A stretch of 64,000 nt of DNA from Bacillus sp. FJAT-29814. Its GTDB lineage: Bacteria > Bacillota > Bacilli > Bacillales > Cytobacillaceae. This document shows, one piece after another, positions 1-8,929 of the stretch. Positions within the stretch are counted from its first letter, which is position 1, and each line of letters starts with the position of its first letter. Both the position numbers and the translations under genes were made by a program. Where the stretch lies: assembly GCF_001510715.1 (NCBI RefSeq), contig NZ_LMTJ01000003.1, forward strand, positions 453,201 to 517,200. Reading direction: 5' to 3'. The notes below the pieces were generated by a model. That model was given only the letters and a program-made list of their open reading frames with translations, did not search any database and was not told the DNA's origin.

Positions 1-216
1 CGGGTAAGCATAGGCTTGATATGTTTCACTTAAATAGTTATAGGACATTTTTTTAAATACAAATTCCATTTGATATTTATTTTCTAGAAACTGTTGCATT
101 TCTTTTTCTTGATTGTTTTTCTCCCAAGGCGTTCCGTTAAAAAGAAAATAAATTGTCAAACCCAGAATAAACAGGAGCAAACCAACAGACCAAAGTATTA
201 CTTTTCTACGACTCAT
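1..216 (-). CDS. small membrane-anchored protein, YfjL/DUF3139-like (partial, 3' end outside window)
   Basis: Only the first 72 residues are visible; the gene runs off the left edge. The ATG (complement of 214-216) follows an AGGAG ribosome-binding site. Residues 1-5 are basic (MSRRK), residues about 6-27 form a single hydrophobic helix, and the remainder is polar, which fits an N-terminally anchored extracytoplasmic protein. The layout resembles the small YfjL/DUF3139-type envelope proteins of Bacillus. This is a resemblance only and no function can be given. Confidence 0.6.
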   Translation of the reverse strand, partial: MSRRKVILWSVGLLLFILGLTIYFLFNGTPWEKNNQEKEMQQFLENKYQMEFVFKKMSYNYLSETYQAYAYP

Positions 217-405
217 ACTCCCATCTCCTAGAAACTTATCAATCCATCTCGTTAACAGAACTTAGCCTCGCAAGCGTAAAGGAAAGTCCAATGATATGGA
301 AATAAGCCACAAACAGGTTTGTGTTCTCGTTGGATTTTAATTGAACAAAATTTAGTTCAGTAGTTTAATTTATTATAGAACATTTAAAATAGAGGGGGAC
401 TTAAA

Positions 406-867
406 ATGGATATATGGATTAATAAGGGATTTTCAATTTCCACAAATAAAGAGTATTTAGATTTACCATTCATACATAACTTCTTGAGTCAACATGCATA
501 TTGGTCAGAGGGGATCCCCAAGCAGATAGTAAAAAAGGCGATTGATCATTCTCCACTATGTTTTGGACTTTATAAAGGTGAAGTAGGAAAAGATGGGTTT
601 GAACAAGTTGGTTTTGCAAGGGTCATTACTGATCTAGCAACGTTCGCTTACCTTTGTGATGTGTTTGTAGTGCCAGAGTATCGGAAGTTAGGGTTATCAA
701 AATGGTTAATGGATATTATCACAAATTATTCCGAAATACAGGGTGTTCGTAGATTTATGTTAGCCACTAATGATGCCCATTCATTATATAGTCAATATGG
801 GTTTGAACAGAATGTTAATCCAGAACTATTTATGCAAAAGATCCTTAAAAATCCATACCAACAGTAA
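406..867 (+). CDS. GNAT family N-acetyltransferase
   Basis: A 153-residue single-domain GNAT protein that should transfer acetyl from acetyl-CoA to an amine; the substrate is not evident. The core strand DVFVVPEYRKLGLSKWLM (about residues 86-103) carries the motif A acetyl-CoA loop in the form RKLGLS, less canonical than RxxGxG/A. The C-terminal YSQYGFE is the usual motif B end. The ATG follows an AGAGGGGGA ribosome-binding site. It stands alone, with no operon partner, and length is normal for the family. Confidence 0.85.
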   Translation: MDIWINKGFSISTNKEYLDLPFIHNFLSQHAYWSEGIPKQIVKKAIDHSPLCFGLYKGEVGKDGFEQVGFARVITDLATFAYLCDVFVVPEYRKLGLSKWLMDIITNYSEIQGVRRFMLATNDAHSLYSQYGFEQNVNPELFMQKILKNPYQQ

Positions 868-1002
868 AATTTAACAGAGCCAAAGGTAAAACCCCGAGCA
901 GATATCTACTGGCGTTATTACTGGAGTTTTAATAGGTTTTATTTAGTATAATTTTACACCTTAAGTTGATTTGAATCAATATTATTTTCCGAATGATGAA
1001 AA

Positions 1003-1028
1003 GACCGCCAACAATTATATCGGCGGTC
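1003..1028 (-). terminator. Rho-independent terminator of the cotA-like gene
   Basis: GACCGCC (1003-1009) and GGCGGTC (1022-1028) form a 7-bp GC-rich stem just past the stop codon of the minus-strand laccase gene. On the minus strand the stem is followed by TTTTC. Confidence 0.7.
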
Positions 1029-1038
1029 AAATGTTACC

Positions 1039-2721
1039 TTAGTCACTACTCTCATCGGAGCTCTCGTCATTGTGTGAATCATTCCAGCCATCACGCCGGC
1101 AGTCAAAACACTGCGCGAAGGAGTCATCCGGGCATTGCCCTGGGATGACCTGAGTTGGGTCAAAGTTTGGATTATCGAGAACTTCATAGGGTCTCATCAT
1201 TTCATGATCTTCATGCTCAAGGATATGACAATGCCATGGGTAAATGCCCGTAAATGGGCCAAAACGTGCAATAATCCGAGTGACCTCTGCGGGATTTGCC
1301 CTAACCGTATCTTTCCAACCTCTTTCATTAGGGTCGGGATCCACTGGCGTTCCCACATCGATGACATTTCCATTCTCATCGACGGTAATCGGTGCCCGAT
1401 TGAGAATTTGGAATTGCACGAGGTGCAAGTGAATCGGATGGGTGTCGGCGGTCAGATTGTAAAGTTCCCAAACCTCAACAGTGCCATTGTATGGGGTTTC
1501 CGTTATCGGTAATTCGTTCCAATCCATATCATTAAGGAGTAGTTTTAAACGGTGAAATTCATCCGTTCTTTCTACCAGGAAGTTCTTTCTGACCGGGACG
1601 TTATCCGGATCCAGCCTCTCTAAGCAGCTAAGTGTCGTTGGAATTTCACTTTTGTCAGGCCGGGAAACTTTTTCGCGAACCCGAAATTGCATAATTTCCG
1701 GAAGGGCAGGGGCGTCCGGGCTGCCTGTAGGGAAGGGGGCAGGTGCGTCATTTGTCAGAATGATCTGCTGACCGGCATGGTTTGAAAAATCGACAATCAC
1801 ATCTGCGCGTTCTCCCGGAGCAAGCAGGAGTCCATCCCGGTTTAATACGACAACGGGCGACTCAAGAAATCCTCCGTCTGTGCCGATTTGCACAAAACCT
1901 TGCTCGGAGCTTAACCGTAACCGGTAAAAACGCGAATTGGAGCCATTCAGGAGGCGGAAACGATATTTTCGCGGTTCGACTTCCAGATAAGGCCACACTT
2001 TTCCATTCACTAGAGCAGTATCCCCGAAAAACTCCGGAACAACCGATGGATTTGGGGGCGGCGGCGGTGGGGGCTGGTCAGGAAGGGACGGATAGAATAA
2101 TTCACCACGCCGTTCCCCGCTAAGATGGAACGACCGATCTTGGATAACCAGCGGAATTTCATATTTCCCCTTAGGAAAATTCAGCCTCTCTTCTGCTTCA
2201 TCCCTAATCAGATAAAAGCCTGCAAGCCCGGCATACACATTTAATCGTGTGATGCCAATGGCATGGTCATGGTACCAGAGCGTAGTTGGGCGCTGGCAAT
2301 TGGGATAATAATAAACTTCATGCAAAAATTTAGGTCCTTTCTTTTTGAAGTTTTTCGTAAACCATGCTTCTGGATACCCATCATTTTCGGGGCGTACCCG
2401 TCCCCCGTGCAAATGGACAACGGTTCTGACCGAAGGCTGGTCAGGCTCTGCGCCATGAACCGTACGGTCAACGGGCAGGAGGTGTTCAAAGGGCAAATGG
2501 TTTTCCCATTTGACCAGGATTGGTTGATTCCTCCGAGCCTCAAATGTCGGCCCAGGATACAACCCGTTATACCCCCAAACGGTTGTAGGCGGTAAATCAC
2601 GGTGCAATTTTTGTTGAACTTGCTTCATCATCACCTCGTAGTAGGGAATTCCATTTTGGTTGCCTTTTGCTTTTATAACACTTGGTATCGGTAACGCATC
2701 AACAAATTTGTCTAAAGACAA
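1039..2721 (-). CDS. cotA: CotA-like multicopper oxidase (spore coat laccase family)
   Basis: A 560-residue three-cupredoxin oxidase that takes electrons from phenolic or metal substrates and reduces O2 to water. All four copper-binding histidine clusters are present in order: HLHG, WYHDHA, HPIHLH and HCHILEHEDHEMMRP, the last holding the type 1 Cys. No Sec or Tat signal is visible, as expected for a coat protein made in the mother cell. It is longer than B. subtilis CotA (513 residues) because of a proline-rich loop (about seven consecutive Pro near residue 220) and a Cys-, Asp- and Ser-rich C-terminal tail (CFDCRRD..., ending in repeated ESSD). The start is TTG with AAGGAG upstream. The catalytic family is secure; the coat location is inferred. 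Confidence 0.9.
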   Translation of the reverse strand: MSLDKFVDALPIPSVIKAKGNQNGIPYYEVMMKQVQQKLHRDLPPTTVWGYNGLYPGPTFEARRNQPILVKWENHLPFEHLLPVDRTVHGAEPDQPSVRTVVHLHGGRVRPENDGYPEAWFTKNFKKKGPKFLHEVYYYPNCQRPTTLWYHDHAIGITRLNVYAGLAGFYLIRDEAEERLNFPKGKYEIPLVIQDRSFHLSGERRGELFYPSLPDQPPPPPPPNPSVVPEFFGDTALVNGKVWPYLEVEPRKYRFRLLNGSNSRFYRLRLSSEQGFVQIGTDGGFLESPVVVLNRDGLLLAPGERADVIVDFSNHAGQQIILTNDAPAPFPTGSPDAPALPEIMQFRVREKVSRPDKSEIPTTLSCLERLDPDNVPVRKNFLVERTDEFHRLKLLLNDMDWNELPITETPYNGTVEVWELYNLTADTHPIHLHLVQFQILNRAPITVDENGNVIDVGTPVDPDPNERGWKDTVRANPAEVTRIIARFGPFTGIYPWHCHILEHEDHEMMRPYEVLDNPNFDPTQVIPGQCPDDSFAQCFDCRRDGWNDSHNDESSDESSD

Positions 2722-2758
2722 TCTATTACCACTCCTTATATAAAATTTCTCATCTCTT

Positions 2759-2767
2759 TATCATATG
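2759..2767 (-). promoter_or_regulatory. possible sigma-E/sigma-K type -10 element for cotA
   Basis: On the minus strand the sequence is CATATGATA, matching the CATANNNTA -10 consensus of mother-cell sigma factors, about 38 bp before the TTG start. No convincing -35 element was found at the right spacing, so this is weak support for sporulation control. Confidence 0.3.
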
Positions 2768-2965
2768 AAGGGTTTGAAATGAAGCATGGTCAGTAGTCAT
2801 AGAATATAGTGGAGGTTCAATATTAGCTTAATGATCCTGCTGCAGACTCTTTCTTATGGTAATAAAGCGTAACCCGATTGTTTTTTTACCGGTGTATAAC
2901 TAGATGAAAAGTATAGTCACATAGAATATAATGGATTTATATGGAAAATGGAGGAGAATGGGATT

Positions 2966-3514
2966 ATGGTTTATATCGCGCTTCTACGGGGGATTAATGT
3001 CGGTGGAAAAAATAAAATTGACATGAAGCTGCTGAAACAAACATTTGAACAAGCCGGGATGAATGATGTGGTGACCTACATTAATACAGGCAATATTATT
3101 TTTTCAAACAGTGGCCTATCCAAAACTGAACTATCACGGATTTTGGAAGAAACGATACATAAGGATTTTGGATTGCAAATTAAAGTAGTCGTTCGGAGCA
3201 TCGATGATGTTAGTGAAATCATAAACGCTATTCCCGACTCATGGAAAAATGACGAAGACATGAAGAGTGATGTGTTATTTTTATGGGATGAAATTGATGA
3301 TGAATCTGTCCTTGAAAATTTGGTCATCAAACCTGATATTGAGACGGTGAAATATGTTCCGGGTGCGATCCTTTGGTCGGTTGACAGGAAAAATGTAACC
3401 AAAAGCGGCATGTCAAAGATCATTGGATCAAAGATATACAAACAAGTTACGGTCAGAAATGTCAACACCGCCCGTAAGATCTATGAGCTGATGCAAGCTC
3501 AAAACCGTATATGA
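2966..3514 (+). CDS. DUF1697 domain-containing protein
   Basis: A 182-residue protein with the DUF1697 signature at its start: MVYIALLRGINVGGKNK, then MKLLKQTFEQAG and VVTYINTGNIIFSN. The family is widespread in bacteria and has no established biochemical role. An upstream in-frame ATG at 2948 overlaps the GGAGGAG ribosome-binding site (2950-2956), so the ATG at 2966, nine bases after it, is preferred. The next gene begins 22 bp downstream in the same direction, suggesting a two-gene transcript. Confidence 0.88.
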   Translation: MVYIALLRGINVGGKNKIDMKLLKQTFEQAGMNDVVTYINTGNIIFSNSGLSKTELSRILEETIHKDFGLQIKVVVRSIDDVSEIINAIPDSWKNDEDMKSDVLFLWDEIDDESVLENLVIKPDIETVKYVPGAILWSVDRKNVTKSGMSKIIGSKIYKQVTVRNVNTARKIYELMQAQNRI

Positions 3515-3536
3515 AACCATCAGGGGGGAGAAATCT

Positions 3537-3914
3537 ATGTCATTAAAAGTGGGAGAGATCATTTCATTCCAACGGACTTTTACCAGAAGGGATGTTGAAT
3601 TATTTACGGAGATTTCAGGTGATGAAGGGATTCATCATTTAACCCCAGATGAACAGGGGAGACTTGTCGTACAAGGGTTGTTGACGGCGACTCTGCCAAC
3701 AAAAGTAGGCGGAGATTATAACGTGCTGGCTCGTAATATGAATTTTGAGTTTCTAAGACCTGTATTTACCGGTGATACAATAGTTTGTGAAGTTAAAATT
3801 GAAAAATATGAGAGGCAGGACAATAATAGAACGGCTATTATTGCGACCTTTATCGGTAAAAACCAGCATGAGAAGGAAGTATTAAAAGGGGATTTTTCAG
3901 GTGTGATTCTCTAA
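3537..3914 (+). CDS. MaoC-like hotdog-fold dehydratase family protein
   Basis: A 125-residue hotdog protein of the MaoC/R-hydratase type. The N-terminus reads VGEIISFQRTFTRRDVELFTEISGDEGIHH, where the family has the catalytic Asp and His (DxNxxH in true enoyl-CoA hydratases). Here it reads SGDEGIHH, so the Asn is replaced and activity may differ. The second half, FLRPVFTGDTIVCEVKIEKYE, is the usual central strand pair. It follows the DUF1697 gene after 22 bp and has a GGGGGGAGA ribosome-binding site. Binding of acyl-CoA thioesters is probable; true dehydratase activity is uncertain. Confidence 0.75.
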   Translation: MSLKVGEIISFQRTFTRRDVELFTEISGDEGIHHLTPDEQGRLVVQGLLTATLPTKVGGDYNVLARNMNFEFLRPVFTGDTIVCEVKIEKYERQDNNRTAIIATFIGKNQHEKEVLKGDFSGVIL

Positions 3915-3982
3915 ATACAAAACAACTCGAGCGGTGTCTCACACGAACAGGGAGAGAAGCAATTTAATGAGCATATGAATTA

Positions 3983-4020
3983 GCAGAGCCATTTCACATA
4001 GAAATCGGGTCTGTTTTTTT
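3983..4020 (+). terminator. probable Rho-independent terminator
   Basis: CAGAGCC-ATTTC pairs with GAAAT-CGGGTCTG, with one mismatch and one bulge, around a 5-base loop. A run of eight T follows. It lies downstream of the hotdog gene. Confidence 0.5.
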
Positions 4021-4149
4021 TGTTAGAAATACGCCTGAGGGCTTAGAAAATAATTAGCCTCTAGCAGGTTAATCTAATTAAGACTAATTCGTATGATTAT
4101 GTTTGTACTTCAAGGATTTAAAAAAACACAAAAAGTTGGAGGGCAAATT

Positions 4150-5613
4150 TTGAAAATAATTGTAAATAAGAAGAAATTGAGCTTTATTCTTCTGTTAATC
4201 ATCCTTTTAACGCCTAATCTTCGCTTTTCTGCAAATGTCCAAGCTGCTCAACCGTTTAAAACGGAAGATGTCGATCAATTTGTCACTACCTATATAGAAC
4301 GCAATGGCCTGCCTGGTGCATCCATTGTCATTGTAAAAGACGGAAAATTAGTTTATGAGAAAGGATATGGTCAAGATTCTGAAGGGAAGCCTATAACAGA
4401 AAAGTCGTTAATGAAAATTGGTTCCGCAACCAAATCATTTACTGCATTTGCTGTTTTGCAGCTTGCAGATGAAAGGAAAATCCAACTGGATGACCCAATC
4501 ATCAACTATTTGCCAGAGGTCAAACTTGACGATTCAAGATGGCAAGAAGTTACAATACGTCAATTATTGAGCCACACATCAGGAATTCCAAATCCGACTA
4601 TTGTTCCCCCAGCGAGTACCTTAAAAGCAGGTGTGGAACGAATGAACAATTGGAAGCTGCAATCAAATCCAGGAGAGAAACACTTTTATAGCAATGGGAA
4701 CTACTGGATTTTAGCGCTTTTGGTAGAGAAGGTAAGCGGAATGGAATTCTCTCAATATCTTAAACAAAAGGTATTCTCTCCACTAGGAATGAATGACTCC
4801 CTCACTACTGTTAATTCTGGAGATGTTGTAAAAGGACTACCTAAAGGATATGTAGCAGCATATGGAACTGCAATTCCCTGGACAGAGCTTGAAGCGATGA
4901 ATATGGGGGCCGGCAGTATCATATCAACGGCATCCGATATGGGAAAATGGCTTTCAATGCAAACGAACGAGGGAAAGACTGGAACAGGAGAGCAATTATT
5001 ATCAAAAAAATTATTGGAAGAATCGTATTCGCCGCAACCTGGAAGCAAAAAATACGGACTTGGTTGGGGGTTGAGCTCACCGAATGTGAAGCCAGCACGC
5101 ATCTCACATAGCGGAGTAGTATCTACGTATCAAACTCAACAAGACATCATACCCAGCAGCGGTTATGCCGTTGCAGTTATACTAAATAGCTTTACCCCTA
5201 CATTTGAACACGCTTATGAGATTAGTTCGGGTATTATCCAATTGACAGAGGGGCAAGACCCCGAATTGAAAGCCCCAGTTTCGAAAATAATTGATTTATC
5301 ACTTGGCGTTATCACATTGATTTATTTGCTTTTAGGAATCAGGGGAATTCTGAAGAGTAAAAAATGGTCTGATACACGTAAACAATATCCTACTTGGAGA
5401 TTTATCCTTCGATTAATTCCTCAATTAATTCCAACATTATTAATCGGATGGTTGTTCTTTATTGTTCCAGCGTTACAAAATAACAGCTCGACCACAATGG
5501 ATGCATTCGGTCTTTATCCAGCTGGGATGTTCTTATTAGCGATTATTTTCCTAATTGGATTGGTTCTTACAATTTTGAGAATCTATTATCGAATAACATT
5601 AAAAAAAGGGTAG
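4150..5613 (+). CDS. membrane-anchored serine hydrolase, class C beta-lactamase/penicillin-binding-protein-like
   Basis: An exported beta-lactamase-fold hydrolase of the PbpE/AmpC-like superfamily, about 487 residues from the TTG at 4150. That start follows GGAGGGC and gives a clean signal sequence (MKIIVNKKKLSFILLL...VQAAQ), whereas the ATG at 4093 lacks a good ribosome-binding site. Catalytic motifs are SATK (Ser about residue 92), YSN in FYSNGNYW, and HSG near residue 320. The last 120 residues add about three membrane helices, so the hydrolase domain should sit outside the cell tethered by its C-terminus. The substrate is unknown; D-amino-acid peptides or esters are usual for the family. 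Confidence 0.85.
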   Translation: MKIIVNKKKLSFILLLIILLTPNLRFSANVQAAQPFKTEDVDQFVTTYIERNGLPGASIVIVKDGKLVYEKGYGQDSEGKPITEKSLMKIGSATKSFTAFAVLQLADERKIQLDDPIINYLPEVKLDDSRWQEVTIRQLLSHTSGIPNPTIVPPASTLKAGVERMNNWKLQSNPGEKHFYSNGNYWILALLVEKVSGMEFSQYLKQKVFSPLGMNDSLTTVNSGDVVKGLPKGYVAAYGTAIPWTELEAMNMGAGSIISTASDMGKWLSMQTNEGKTGTGEQLLSKKLLEESYSPQPGSKKYGLGWGLSSPNVKPARISHSGVVSTYQTQQDIIPSSGYAVAVILNSFTPTFEHAYEISSGIIQLTEGQDPELKAPVSKIIDLSLGVITLIYLLLGIRGILKSKKWSDTRKQYPTWRFILRLIPQLIPTLLIGWLFFIVPALQNNSSTTMDAFGLYPAGMFLLAIIFLIGLVLTILRIYYRITLKKG

Positions 5614-5689
5614 AAATGAACAAAGAGGGCAAAAATTTTTACAAGGAATAGGGCATAATAGGATTAAATAAACCATTGGGGTTCGAATT

Positions 5690-6214
5690 ATGCACATATT
5701 ATTTAATGCATTATTCCTAGCAGCAGGAGTTAAATGGGGTGCTTGGAGACGCTGGAGGGAGTTTTATCCGACCATCCTGTATTTCATTTCTGTTGATTTA
5801 TTAAAAAATTACCTGCTCTATAATCATCTGATGTGGACATACCAGGAAACATTTTTTGCGAAAAGCTTGTTGCAAAATCATACGTTTATTAACCTTATGA
5901 TTATGGCTATTGTATACCCTTCGACCGTCTTGATTTATCTCGGCCGTTTCCCCGATGAGAGATGGAAGCAAATATTATGGCTGGCTCTTTGGATATTTGT
6001 TTATTGGATCGTAGAATTCATTAATCTTAAGTTTCTGAACTTGATTAATCATCATCATGGCTGGAATATGGGCTGGTCATTATTATTCCTTATGGTAATG
6101 TTCCCGATGCTCAGGATCCACCATAAAAATCCACTGTTGGCTTGGTTTTTGTCGGTGATCTTTATTCTATTTTTGTGGAATGTGTTTGACGTACCGATTG
6201 AAATAATGAAATAA
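5690..6214 (+). CDS. CBO0543-type multi-pass membrane protein
   Basis: A 174-residue hydrophobic protein with about five predicted membrane helices and features of the CBO0543 family of Bacillus and Clostridium, including paired Trp-Arg near the N-terminus (KWGAWRRWREFYP) and a central WIFVYWIVEFINLK segment. No catalytic motif is visible and the family has no known function. It starts 76 bp after the serine hydrolase gene on the same strand and is followed by a hairpin shared with the convergent gene. Confidence 0.7.
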   Translation: MHILFNALFLAAGVKWGAWRRWREFYPTILYFISVDLLKNYLLYNHLMWTYQETFFAKSLLQNHTFINLMIMAIVYPSTVLIYLGRFPDERWKQILWLALWIFVYWIVEFINLKFLNLINHHHGWNMGWSLLFLMVMFPMLRIHHKNPLLAWFLSVIFILFLWNVFDVPIEIMK

Positions 6215-6218
6215 AAGA

Positions 6219-6246
6219 GGGTGGCACCTAACCTACAGGACCACCC
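6219..6246 (-). terminator. probable terminator for the minus-strand gene 6254-7945
   Basis: GGGTGG (6219-6224) and CCACCC (6241-6246) form a 6-bp GC stem. On the minus strand it is followed by TCTTTT. Confidence 0.45.
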
Positions 6247-6253
6247 CCAATTC

Positions 6254-7945
6254 CTACCCCTGTATAAACGGCCGATTCTTCAAATGGCCGGTGTGATCCT
6301 TCAACTGATGGTAAAACAATTCGTATTGTACCCACCGGAGCGGGATTTTGAAGGCCAGTTCGTTTTTCTTGTTATACACCAGGACATGCTTCCGGTTGTA
6401 TTCGACCTTCTTAATCTCATCCATGCCGATGGTAAACTGTTTGCCCCCGTCCTGCTTGACTAGCTGACGTCCGATGATCAGGACTTTGCGTTGCTTGTTT
6501 CTAGTAAACTCGTAAAAACAAGCGGCCCCGCCAATCGCAGTGAACAACAACGACGGCCATAGCGGCGCTTCAAATCCGGAGAGCAAGACCCTGACCCAAT
6601 GGGTAATCAACAGGGCGATAAAGAACCAGGACCCTCTGCTAAGCCTTGGCGAGCTCTCGTAATACACACTGTTTTCCATCTCCTGCATCGCTTCCGAACG
6701 ATAGTTAAAAAATTGCTGCTTATGCTCCTCAATCGAAGCCGAATCTAGGTCAACAAACTCTGTATACGTGCCATCCCACATCACAGCAGTATCATCGCCA
6801 TCCTCCAACGCATAGCCGCCGGCCCAGCCGACATACACTCGATCTTGCTCACGGAAGCTCATCAAGTAATAGCGCACTGGCTGACCGTAGGTGTTTTCTG
6901 TCTCGACCTGATCAACGACCTGGATGTCCTCAGGATAGTGAGCCATTCCGTCCTCATCCTCAGGCAAGTGAATAATCGTCGAGAACAGCCGGGTCCCTGC
7001 CAAATGCTGCTGCTTTCCTTCCGTAATCGGGTAGAGGTGCTCCAAATTTTTATCCTTCAGTTCCCAATACACCATTTCCGCCGTTTCAATATTTTTAGCA
7101 CATTCCAACAGCGTACTGTTATCATAATGCAGATTCTTGCCAATCGAAATCAGCAATGCTTCCGCTTTCAGGAACGGATCGCGAAACTCCTGAGCTTCCA
7201 GAAGCTCGCTCTGTGTTTCCTTTGAAAAATAAAAATCCATTAAACTAATAAACAACCGCATCCGATTGCGGACAATCATATAACTGTCCTTCCACGCTGT
7301 GTACACATACTTCGTTGTATAATCTTGATCAAACTTGAGGTATTCCTGCTTCTCAGCCTGATAATCCTGTAACAAGACGGGGAGCACCTGCTCCTTCTTG
7401 AACCCTTGTACATGTCCGGAAGAGTTTAACGACAACAGCAGGTCATAAATCATAAATTTATAATGTTTGGACTCCAATTTATCAATCGTGGATTCAAGGA
7501 TTCCCTTGATCAATACAGGATAGGATGACAGCATACGGTAGGGAATTAGAAAATCCTCGGCATCCATTAACCCAACGATTTTTTCCTCTAAAAAGTAAAA
7601 GATTTCTTCGTCCTCTGTTTGCAGGAGAAAGTCTATCGCCCGCTCCTTGGCCTGAATGTCAAAGCCGTCAAAATGCTTGATCAGGCCTTCAATGACCTCT
7701 GGTCTGGAAAAATCACAGACAAAATCGATGAGATAGACGGAAGGATTGTCCCAATGATCGACAGGCTGAGGAAATTTGCCGGCAGCCGCTTTAATCATAT
7801 CTATAAGAACCTCAATTTGAACCTCGTAGCTGTCCTGCTGCTTGATCTCAAATAGCTGACCAAGGGCCTCGTACCGTTTTTCCGGATTATCGTTTTTCAC
7901 TTGCCTTAGTATCTTGCGCAGCTTTAATTCGTACAAACTCTTCAC
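6254..7945 (-). CDS. unassigned protein: helical-repeat N-terminal region plus C-terminal membrane hairpin
   Basis: A 563-residue protein that I do not recognise. The first 200 residues are short amphipathic helices reminiscent of HEAT repeats (LRQVKNDNPEKRYEALGQLF, then PEVIEGLIKHFDGFDIQAKE). The middle third is mixed alpha/beta with a Trp- and Asp-rich stretch (VGWAGGYALEDGDDTAVMW). Two hydrophobic helices lie at about residues 440-480 (WFFIALLITHWVRVLLSGF and LWPSLLFTAIGGAACFYEF). A basic, strand-rich cytoplasmic tail follows. It stands alone on the minus strand. Function cannot be inferred. Confidence 0.75.
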   Translation of the reverse strand: MKSLYELKLRKILRQVKNDNPEKRYEALGQLFEIKQQDSYEVQIEVLIDMIKAAAGKFPQPVDHWDNPSVYLIDFVCDFSRPEVIEGLIKHFDGFDIQAKERAIDFLLQTEDEEIFYFLEEKIVGLMDAEDFLIPYRMLSSYPVLIKGILESTIDKLESKHYKFMIYDLLLSLNSSGHVQGFKKEQVLPVLLQDYQAEKQEYLKFDQDYTTKYVYTAWKDSYMIVRNRMRLFISLMDFYFSKETQSELLEAQEFRDPFLKAEALLISIGKNLHYDNSTLLECAKNIETAEMVYWELKDKNLEHLYPITEGKQQHLAGTRLFSTIIHLPEDEDGMAHYPEDIQVVDQVETENTYGQPVRYYLMSFREQDRVYVGWAGGYALEDGDDTAVMWDGTYTEFVDLDSASIEEHKQQFFNYRSEAMQEMENSVYYESSPRLSRGSWFFIALLITHWVRVLLSGFEAPLWPSLLFTAIGGAACFYEFTRNKQRKVLIIGRQLVKQDGGKQFTIGMDEIKKVEYNRKHVLVYNKKNELAFKIPLRWVQYELFYHQLKDHTGHLKNRPFIQG

Positions 7946-8049
7946 CTGTCTCCCCTAAAACTAAGAATATATTACTATCATTGTATTTCACGGTAAAATG
8001 CCCGTCAAACACAAAAAAGAATATATGCAAGCACGTAGACTAATTGGGA

Positions 8050-8083
8050 AAGAGCCCTAACTTTTATAGTAAGTAGGGCTCTT
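8050..8083 (-). terminator. hairpin downstream of the 8099-8572 gene
   Basis: AAGAGCCCTA (8050-8059) and TAGGGCTCTT (8074-8083) form a perfect 10-bp stem. The following T run is short (TCTTTCCC on the minus strand), so termination strength is uncertain. Confidence 0.5.
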
Positions 8084-8098
8084 CGGAATCAACGGAAA

Positions 8099-8572
8099 TC
8101 AATAATAAAACCTCTTATTTAGTTTTTCATATAAATACTGGATTCCATATAATAGGTAAGCTTTATAGTGCAGGTAGAGAAAAAACTGAGGATGATTCAG
8201 TCGGCGAAGACGAATGATTTTCATTTTCTTCAGGACATCAATGATAAAGAAGGCAAAGGCTCCATCGGCAATCGCATTTAGCAGCGCATACCTTTTAAAG
8301 TTGCCGTACGAAAATCTGAGCAGCCACATCGAAAGCGGCGCATATGGACCAATACTAAATGGTAACTCATCGCGCATGAAATTCTTTTTCTTATCGTAAA
8401 ATTTCCACCAATTCCGTTTATGCCCATACAAATGGTTAATGATTTCAAAAACAACAATGAACATTCCCGCAAACGAATATCGTTTAAAATTTCGCCTTCC
8501 AATAAACACCAAGGACAACCATGGAATGATAATCATCGCAAGGTTAAACCAAAAGTGGCGTTTTGTGATCAT
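8099..8572 (-). CDS. unassigned small membrane protein
   Basis: A 157-residue protein with hydrophobic helices near residues 8-25, 35-50 and 100-118 and a very basic, Tyr-rich character (NHLYGHKRNWWKFYDKKKN). The GTG at 8584 would place the start on top of the AGAGGTG ribosome-binding site, so the ATG at 8572, nine bases after it, is chosen. No family is recognised, although the Trp/Tyr/Arg composition resembles other small Bacillus membrane proteins nearby. Confidence 0.7.
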   Translation of the reverse strand: MITKRHFWFNLAMIIIPWLSLVFIGRRNFKRYSFAGMFIVVFEIINHLYGHKRNWWKFYDKKKNFMRDELPFSIGPYAPLSMWLLRFSYGNFKRYALLNAIADGAFAFFIIDVLKKMKIIRLRRLNHPQFFLYLHYKAYLLYGIQYLYEKLNKRFYY

Positions 8573-8881
8573 GAATGAGTTCACCTCTACCCGATTTTTC
8601 TTTACCTTTTATAGAGTAACCAATTTATAGAAAAAACTACGAAAGGAGGGAAGGTTGCTCAAAAACAAACTATAATCACATGAAAAACGTTGGCATGTAT
8701 TAATAAACGGTGAACATGTTGAATTAGTCAAACTAAAATGAAATGAGAAATGGGGAAATGTTACAAAGCGGTTTTTGAATTCAATGGGCTAGTAGATTAG
8801 CGGGATATTTGATTGCATAGAAATATGAAAAACAAAAAATAATCAAATTAAAGAAAAGCATAGTCCTATTTGGTAAAATAT

Positions 8882-8907
8882 AATTAGTAATGTAATTTTT
8901 ACTAATT
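8882..8907. promoter_or_regulatory. inverted repeat in the leader of the GmrSD-type gene
   Basis: AATTAGTAA (8882-8890) and TTACTAATT (8899-8907) are perfect 9-bp arms around TGTAATTT. They lie between a TATAAT-like region and the CGGAGGA ribosome-binding site, so this is a candidate operator or mRNA hairpin. Confidence 0.45.
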
Positions 8908-8929
8908 TGTTTTTCGGAGGAAAATAATC

